From positions 1 to 9,926 of the forward strand of contig JBBIWA010000118.1 in the NCBI GenBank assembly GCA_037439425.1: a stretch of DNA of 9,926 bases, read 5' to 3'. Below are positions 5,581 to 9,926 of the stretch, one piece after another (positions within the stretch are counted from its first letter, which is position 1; each line of letters begins with the position of its first letter). This stretch comes from JBBIWA01 sp037439425. Lineage in GTDB: Bacteria > Acidobacteriota > Blastocatellia > RBC074. Both the position numbers and the translations under genes were made by a program. The notes beneath the pieces are model-generated. The model saw only the letters and a program-made list of their open reading frames with translations. It had not been told where the DNA came from and searched no databases.

Positions 5581-5585
5581 ATATT

Positions 5586-8500
5586 ATGATCTTACACAGG
5601 TTGAAGTTTCTCCTTGCTGTGCTGAGTGTGTGGTTAGTTGCAGCAGTGACCGTAGCCGCGCAAACCTCGGCAACGGCCACCGTCACTGGCACCATCACTG
5701 ATGCGACTGGTGCCGTGATCGCCGGAGCAGAGGTGGTACTGCTCGATACTGCCACTAATCAATCTCAGAAGATAACTACTGGCGCAGATGGGCAATACTC
5801 ATTTCCCAGAGTGTTGCCTGGCGTCTACAAAGTCACGGTGACGGCCAAGGGCTTTCGCCAGGCGGTCGTGCCGTCATTGAAAGTAGAGGTCGCTAAATCC
5901 TACGCAGTGGACCTCAGCCTGGAGGTCGGCACTGTGGGTGAGGTCGTAGAAGTCACCGCCGGTGCGGTCGTCGAGTTACAGAAGACTGACGCGACCGTGG
6001 GCACAGTGATCGGCGGCGAACAGCTTTTGCGCTTGCCCACGATCAACCGCAGCGCTGCGGCACTGCTTTCCATTCAGCCGATGGTGCAACCGGTGCGCGG
6101 CCAAGGAGTGCTCGGTGGTGGTCAGGTAGCTGGCGCGCGCAGCGACCAGAGCACCTTTAGTCTGGACGGCGCTGATGCTACTGACTTGGTTGCGGGCACC
6201 AGCAACTATACGGCTGGGGCGATTGACTTCCAGGGGCCGACCCCGATGATTCCAGTTCCGGCCGAAAGTGTCGAAGAGTTTCGCGTGGGCACAACCAATC
6301 CCAATGCAACTTTCGGACGCTCGGCGGGCGGTCAGGTAGCACTGGTGACCAAGCGCGGCACCAACAGCCTGCACGGTTCTGTTTACTGGTACCATCAGAA
6401 CGACAACATGAACGCCAACACCTGGGACTTGAACCGTGTTGGCATTAAGAAGCCGGAGTTGAAGGATAATCGCTTTGGCACTTCCTTGGGCGGGCCGCTT
6501 TGGAAAGACAAGCTCTTCCTCTTCGGCCATTATGAAGGGCGGCGTTTCCCCCGCTCAGCCACGATTCTCCGCCTCGTTCCGACTTCAACGCTGAAGCAAG
6601 GCATCTTGCGCTTCCGTGATGCCGCTGGCAACGTAGTGAGCTATGACCTGAAAACATCGACTCTGTGCGGGCCAAGTGGCAATCAGGCTTGCGATCCGCG
6701 TGGTTTAGGCATCAGCCCGCTGATCAAGAACTTCTGGAGCAAATTCCCTGATGGGAACGACCCTGCGGTGGGTGATGGGCTCAACACCATCGGGTTCCGC
6801 GCTCCGGCTGATAACACGATCAGGATGGACTTCGGGGTGGCGCGCCTGGACTATATCTTCAGCGACAAGTGGCGTTTGGATTCAACCTACCGTTACGCTA
6901 CACAGAATGTGAACGACGTGACGCAGGTGGATATTGGCGGGTTCATTTCAGGTAAACCTGGCGTCCCAGTTCCGCTGGCGGCTACGCCGGTTGAACCGCG
7001 GTTTTTAAGCGCCAAGCTGACCGGGCAAATTACGCCCACGCTGGTCAACGAGTTCATCTTCGGTTACGCGCGCAACTGGTGGGCTTACAAGCGCCAGAGA
7101 CCGGTTCCTCAGGTCTCCGGCACTGCGGGGGCTTTGATGATTGCGCTTGGCACCCTTGACCAGGGCTTTGAAGTCGACACGCAGCGCGCGCGCAGCCGCA
7201 TCTGGCGTGACCACACCTGGCAGTATGGTGACAATTTGACCTGGGTCAAGAGCAACCATACCTTACAGTTCGGTGGCACGTGGCGGCGCATGCCGGTCTT
7301 CCACGAACGCGATGACAAGGTGGTTGGCTCGTTGTCCTCGCTGGTCTATGAACTCAACGCGCGCACGGCGGCCAATGTCCTGGCAGGGAATCGTCCACCG
7401 ACTTGTGGTGGTGGGGTTACGACCAATTGTTTGGTCTCGGGCGACGTCTCACGCTGGAATGATCTCTACACTGGCACGTTAGGGATCATTGACAAGGGCG
7501 GCATCCTGGCTGCGCGTGATGGGAGCTTGAAGCCATTACCGCTGGGCACGCCGCTACAGATTGACGGCCAGTTCCATGCCATTGAGTTTTATAGCAATGA
7601 CGTCTGGCGCATTACCCCCAGCCTGACTCTCACCGCCGGTCTGACCTATTCGATCCAGACGGCGCCGATTGACAAGAACGGCAAACAGACCTTCATCATT
7701 GACACAGCGACCAAAGAGATCATCACCTCCAAAGGGTATCTCGAACGTCGTCGTCAGGCTGCCTTGCAAGGTAATGTCTACAACCCGCAGCTTGGCTGGT
7801 TGCCGATCAGGGATTCGGGCCGTGATCACATCTACCCGACTGATTGGAACAACCTTGGCCCGCGCATCTCCGCAGCCTGGAGCCCCTCCTACAGCAATGG
7901 CTTCATGGGCAAGTTCTTTGGCGGTGGCAAGACCGTGCTGCGGGGCGGCTATGCGTTGACCTATGATCGGACCAATGGGGTGGCCATCATCATGGTGCCG
8001 ATTCTGGGCATTGGTTTCTCGCAGACGCTCAACTGTTCTGGGCCGAGACGCGATGGCACCTGCGTCGTGGGCAGCGATCCGACCAATGCTTTCCGGATCG
8101 GCGTGGATGGTTCGAGCATTCCATTGCCACCGCTAGGTCAGGTAACCTCTCCGGTCATTCCCACAGTCAATGCGGCTGGCGAATTGCTGCAGTTCTCGAT
8201 TGATCCCGATCTGACTATCGGCAAGTCGCACAGCATTGACTTCACCATCCAGCGCGAATTGCCAGGCAATATGCTGCTCGAGGTGGGTTATGCTGGCCGT
8301 CTGGCGCGCAATCTCCAACAGAACGTCCAGCTCAGCACCGTCCCGCTCTTTATGAAGGACCCGGCTTCCGGGCAAACCTTCGCGCAAGCCTTCGATGCTG
8401 TCGCCATAGCGTTGCGTAACAACCAGACTCCTGCGGCACAACCCTGGTTTGAGAATCAACTGAGGGGCGCAGCCTTCTGCGGGACTGGTAGCTGCACGGC

Positions 8501-9443
8501 GGCGCTGGCGGCGGCCCAAGGCGGTAACTTCCAAATTGGTGCGGTCAATACCATCTTCAGCTTTATTAACGCCCGGCGTCCGGCAGGGCCGATCATCAAC
8601 ACGCAGGTGACTGACCTCTTTGTCCGGACCAACGGTGGGCTGTCGAACTATCATTCGGGCTTTGTCAGCCTGACCAAGCGGATGTCGCGTGGGCTGACCT
8701 ACACGGTCAACTACACCTACTCGAAGTCGCTTGATCAGTACGGCCTGAACCAGGAGTTCATCGGCGTGATGTCCTACAGCTATGACTTCAACGTAGACTA
8801 TGGCCCGTCGCTGTGGGATCGCACGCATGTGCTCAATGCTAGCTGGTATTACGATCTGCCGTTCGGTTCAGGGCAACGCTGGGGCAGCAGCAGCGGAGCG
8901 CTGGACAAGATCATCGGCGGTTGGTATACATCCGGCATCTTCACCGCCAACAGCGGTCTGCCGTTGTCGGTAGGTCAACACCCGCAGGTCTTCGGTGGCG
9001 ACCCGCTCAACTTTGCGATCACGGCGGGCGCGATTCCGAAGGGCAAGCTGAGCTTCCCCAACTCGGTGCACCGTTCACCAGGAGTCGGCACGGTGGGCAC
9101 CACTGGTGATCCAGCCAGGCGTGGATCAGGTCTTAACTACTTCGCTGATCCGCAGGCAGCTTTCGACAGCTTCCGCCATGTTCTGATTGCCCAGGATACC
9201 CGTCACGGGCGCGGTGTGCTGCGTGGGTTCCCGCGTTGGAATCTCGATCTCTCGATTGGCAAGAAGACGAAGATCACTGAACAAGTGAAGACCGTCTTCT
9301 CTTTCGACATGATCAATGCCTTCAACCGCGTGGAATTTAATGATCCTGGGATGAGCTTGCTCAATCGCGCCGCATTTGGCGTCATCGACTCGCAGTTCGC
9401 TACCCCACGGCTGATTCAGTTGGGACTCCGGGTCGAGTTCTAA
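5586..9443 (+). CDS. Oar-like TonB-dependent outer-membrane receptor
   Basis: The 1285-residue protein begins with a signal peptide (core 8-24, likely cleaved VAA-Q after residue 25). Next is a carboxypeptidase-regulatory/CNA-B-like domain (about 28-115) with VTGTITDATGAVIAGAEVVL and the GVYKVTVTAKGF block. A plug domain (about 120-255) contains FSLDGADAT and SVEEFRVGT, then GRSAGGQVALVTKRGTN. The rest is a long beta-barrel with family blocks GTSLGGPLWKDKLFLFGHYE (298-317), DYGPSLWDRTHVL (1071-1083) and GGWYTSGIF (1111-1119), ending in a terminal Phe (GLRVEF) as outer-membrane proteins do. The only eight Cys form four close pairs. No clear TonB box was identified. Related Acidobacteriota receptors are thought to import glycans, peptides or metal complexes, but the substrate here is unknown and no SusD-like partner follows. 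It is monocistronic, with its own promoter and terminator. Confidence 0.93.
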   Translation: MILHRLKFLLAVLSVWLVAAVTVAAQTSATATVTGTITDATGAVIAGAEVVLLDTATNQSQKITTGADGQYSFPRVLPGVYKVTVTAKGFRQAVVPSLKVEVAKSYAVDLSLEVGTVGEVVEVTAGAVVELQKTDATVGTVIGGEQLLRLPTINRSAAALLSIQPMVQPVRGQGVLGGGQVAGARSDQSTFSLDGADATDLVAGTSNYTAGAIDFQGPTPMIPVPAESVEEFRVGTTNPNATFGRSAGGQVALVTKRGTNSLHGSVYWYHQNDNMNANTWDLNRVGIKKPELKDNRFGTSLGGPLWKDKLFLFGHYEGRRFPRSATILRLVPTSTLKQGILRFRDAAGNVVSYDLKTSTLCGPSGNQACDPRGLGISPLIKNFWSKFPDGNDPAVGDGLNTIGFRAPADNTIRMDFGVARLDYIFSDKWRLDSTYRYATQNVNDVTQVDIGGFISGKPGVPVPLAATPVEPRFLSAKLTGQITPTLVNEFIFGYARNWWAYKRQRPVPQVSGTAGALMIALGTLDQGFEVDTQRARSRIWRDHTWQYGDNLTWVKSNHTLQFGGTWRRMPVFHERDDKVVGSLSSLVYELNARTAANVLAGNRPPTCGGGVTTNCLVSGDVSRWNDLYTGTLGIIDKGGILAARDGSLKPLPLGTPLQIDGQFHAIEFYSNDVWRITPSLTLTAGLTYSIQTAPIDKNGKQTFIIDTATKEIITSKGYLERRRQAALQGNVYNPQLGWLPIRDSGRDHIYPTDWNNLGPRISAAWSPSYSNGFMGKFFGGGKTVLRGGYALTYDRTNGVAIIMVPILGIGFSQTLNCSGPRRDGTCVVGSDPTNAFRIGVDGSSIPLPPLGQVTSPVIPTVNAAGELLQFSIDPDLTIGKSHSIDFTIQRELPGNMLLEVGYAGRLARNLQQNVQLSTVPLFMKDPASGQTFAQAFDAVAIALRNNQTPAAQPWFENQLRGAAFCGTGSCTAALAAAQGGNFQIGAVNTIFSFINARRPAGPIINTQVTDLFVRTNGGLSNYHSGFVSLTKRMSRGLTYTVNYTYSKSLDQYGLNQEFIGVMSYSYDFNVDYGPSLWDRTHVLNASWYYDLPFGSGQRWGSSSGALDKIIGGWYTSGIFTANSGLPLSVGQHPQVFGGDPLNFAITAGAIPKGKLSFPNSVHRSPGVGTVGTTGDPARRGSGLNYFADPQAAFDSFRHVLIAQDTRHGRGVLRGFPRWNLDLSIGKKTKITEQVKTVFSFDMINAFNRVEFNDPGMSLLNRAAFGVIDSQFATPRLIQLGLRVEF

Positions 9444-9465
9444 CGCGGTGATTAACTGACAACAT

Positions 9466-9503
9466 AGGCGGAGTGGCCGTGGGGCTGCTCCGCCTGTTTT
9501 TTT
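9466..9503 (+). terminator. Intrinsic terminator of the receptor gene
   Basis: AGGCGGAG (9466-9473) pairs with CTCCGCCT (9488-9495), an 8-bp GC-rich stem whose loop can form an inner GCC/GGC pairing. One base later a run of seven T follows (9497-9503). It starts 22 bases after the receptor stop codon. Confidence 0.92.
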
Positions 9504-9582
9504 AGTCGGTGGACATAAATCGGAGGTCATTGCTTCAGACTGCTTAGCAGGAAGATGAGGCGCAGGAGAAATCTGCTGCGGT

Positions 9583-9738
9583 ATGGTGGGGACAAGTGGC
9601 TGTGGTAGAATCTCAGCCATCATAAAACCTGAATTGATCGCTATTATCGTAAGTGCGCTGACGTTAGTCAGCACCATCGTGAGCGCAGCCGGGTTCGATT
9701 ACAAGGCGACGATGCGCGTTAAGGAGCAATTTGCTTGA
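9583..9738 (+). CDS. Possible 51-residue membrane micro-protein
   Basis: The frame starts at an ATG at 9583 and ends at TGA 9736-9738. After about 16 residues it reads ELIAIIVSALTLVSTIVSAA, a good single membrane-spanning segment, and then FDYKATMRVKEQFA, a charged tail. This hydrophobic-then-charged order is what a small membrane protein shows, or the start of a longer one cut short by a frameshift. The translation signal is poor: AGGAG lies about 15 bases before the ATG. I recognise no family. It follows the receptor's terminator by 80 bases and so would need its own promoter; a TAGAAT at 9606-9611 lies inside the frame. It may be a gene remnant. Confidence 0.3.
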   Translation: MVGTSGCGRISAIIKPELIAIIVSALTLVSTIVSAAGFDYKATMRVKEQFA

Positions 9739-9811
9739 ACAGCAGGCATCGGCTTCAGCGGATAGAGAGCCAACTGCTTCGCCCACTGCCCCACCAAATG
9801 CCGTGTGATCA

Positions 9812-9926
9812 GTGGACAGTTGCAGTGAGGCTTTCAGCACATCCCTGAACCTGAGCATTCAACCCGAAAACGCTCTGAACCCGAGCATTCAACCCGAAAA
9901 CGCTATTGCTGCTGACCGATGCCTTG
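9812..9926 (+). CDS. Possible repeat-containing reading frame, open at right edge
   Basis: From a GTG at 9812 (just after an in-frame TGA at 9806) the plus strand is open to the window edge, 38 codons. It carries two copies of a ten-residue repeat LN[L/P]SIQPENA, encoded by the 30-bp tandem repeat, then IAADRCL. No ribosome binding site precedes the GTG. It may be the start of a gene to the right, the rest of a frame interrupted at 9806, or chance. The unit length being a multiple of three and the single difference (Leu to Pro) are compatible with coding but do not prove it. Confidence 0.25.
   Translation, partial: MDSCSEAFSTSLNLSIQPENALNPSIQPENAIAADRCL
9845..9904. repeat. 30-bp tandem repeat, two copies
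   Basis: Bases 9845-9874 and 9875-9904 differ at one position (T9852 versus C9882). Each unit itself contains AACC(C/T)GAGCATTC followed by AACCCGAAAACGCT, so a smaller ancestral repeat is likely. The array stops at 9904. Confidence 0.8.

Larger units (their letters stand above)
4841..5585. other. Long intergenic region and receptor-gene leader
   Basis: These 745 bases hold no convincing gene. Frames at 4876-5148 (+) and 4854-5090 (-) have no ribosome binding site and unlikely compositions. The first 300 bases show only a 7-bp hairpin (5031-5051). From 5145 onward there is a promoter and then a possible leader of about 400 nt with a 12-base direct repeat (5207-5218 and 5219-5230, two mismatches at most), a ribosome-binding-like TGAGGTGAG (5250-5258), a 5-bp hairpin (5338-5354), a 16-base tandem repeat and a nested palindrome just before the receptor gene. 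Confidence 0.5.
9504..9926. other. Right-hand flank, no firm gene
   Basis: No confident gene lies in these 423 bases. Three short plus-strand frames are protein-like: a 51-codon frame at 9583-9738; a frame reading LLEQQASASADREPTASPTA that ends at the TGA at 9806; and, after that stop and in the same frame, a stretch open to the right edge that contains the 30-bp tandem repeat. The pattern could be a decayed gene, a cluster of micro-ORFs or the start of a gene to the right. Confidence 0.4.

Noticed and set aside
4841..5585. tRNA, small RNA gene or known riboswitch in the long intergenic region
   Set aside because: I could not fold a tRNA cloverleaf or recognise a riboswitch core by eye. A covariance-model search would be decisive.
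8133..8828. 231-codon minus-strand frame
   Set aside because: It is antisense to the receptor barrel; long antisense frames are expected in GC-rich coding DNA.
9126..9677. 183-codon minus-strand frame crossing the receptor's end
   Set aside because: It runs through the receptor's intrinsic terminator and has no protein-family signal.
9845..9904. CRISPR array
   Set aside because: The 30-bp units are directly abutting with no spacers, and there are only two.

Overview
The window looks like a chromosomal segment of an Acidobacteriota-type bacterium, possibly the Blastocatellia/Chloracidobacterium side. The inference rests mainly on the 1285-residue Oar-like TonB-dependent receptor (carboxypeptidase-regulatory domain, plug, very long barrel, terminal Phe), a protein type typical of and abundant in that phylum. 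It is a judgement from protein style, not a database result. The window is mostly housekeeping and cell-envelope material with one mobile-element edge. I see no phage, CRISPR array, toxin-antitoxin pair or defence island.

Layout: (i) 1-177, minus strand: the first 59 codons of an IS4-type transposase, running off the left edge. (ii) 178-723: non-coding, with an 8-bp hairpin, a 20-bp perfect palindrome and a possible extended -10 promoter. (iii) 724-930, plus: a 68-residue hypothetical protein with a good ribosome binding site. (iv) 3837 down to 1047, minus: a five-gene cluster, secreted small protein - rfbD - rfbA - rfbC-like - small hypothetical, with gaps of 4 to 54 bases. RfbA activates glucose-1-phosphate to dTDP-glucose, and the RfbC-like and RfbD proteins carry out the last two steps to dTDP-L-rhamnose; the dehydratase RfbB is not in the window. 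(v) 3838-4087: a divergent promoter region with a near-consensus plus-strand promoter (TTGCAA-17-TATAAT). (vi) 4088-4840, plus: an orphan DnaC/IstB-like AAA+ helicase-loader ATPase with an N-terminal Cys4 motif. (vii) 4841-5585: 745 bases without a convincing gene, containing a good promoter (TTGACT-17-TATAAG) whose transcript would have a leader of about 400 nt with a tandem repeat, hairpins and a nested palindrome. (viii) 5586-9443, plus: the TonB-dependent receptor, followed by a textbook intrinsic terminator at 9466-9503. (ix) 9504-9926: sparse sequence with a possible 51-residue membrane micro-ORF and, at the right edge, two 30-bp tandem repeats that keep one reading frame open as a ten-residue peptide repeat.

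The best candidates for something undescribed are modest: the structured long leader of the receptor gene, the small exported protein heading the rhamnose cluster, the non-canonical RfbC-like enzyme, the orphan helicase loader with its own strong promoter, and the in-frame 30-bp repeats at the right edge. I do not see a new multi-gene system.
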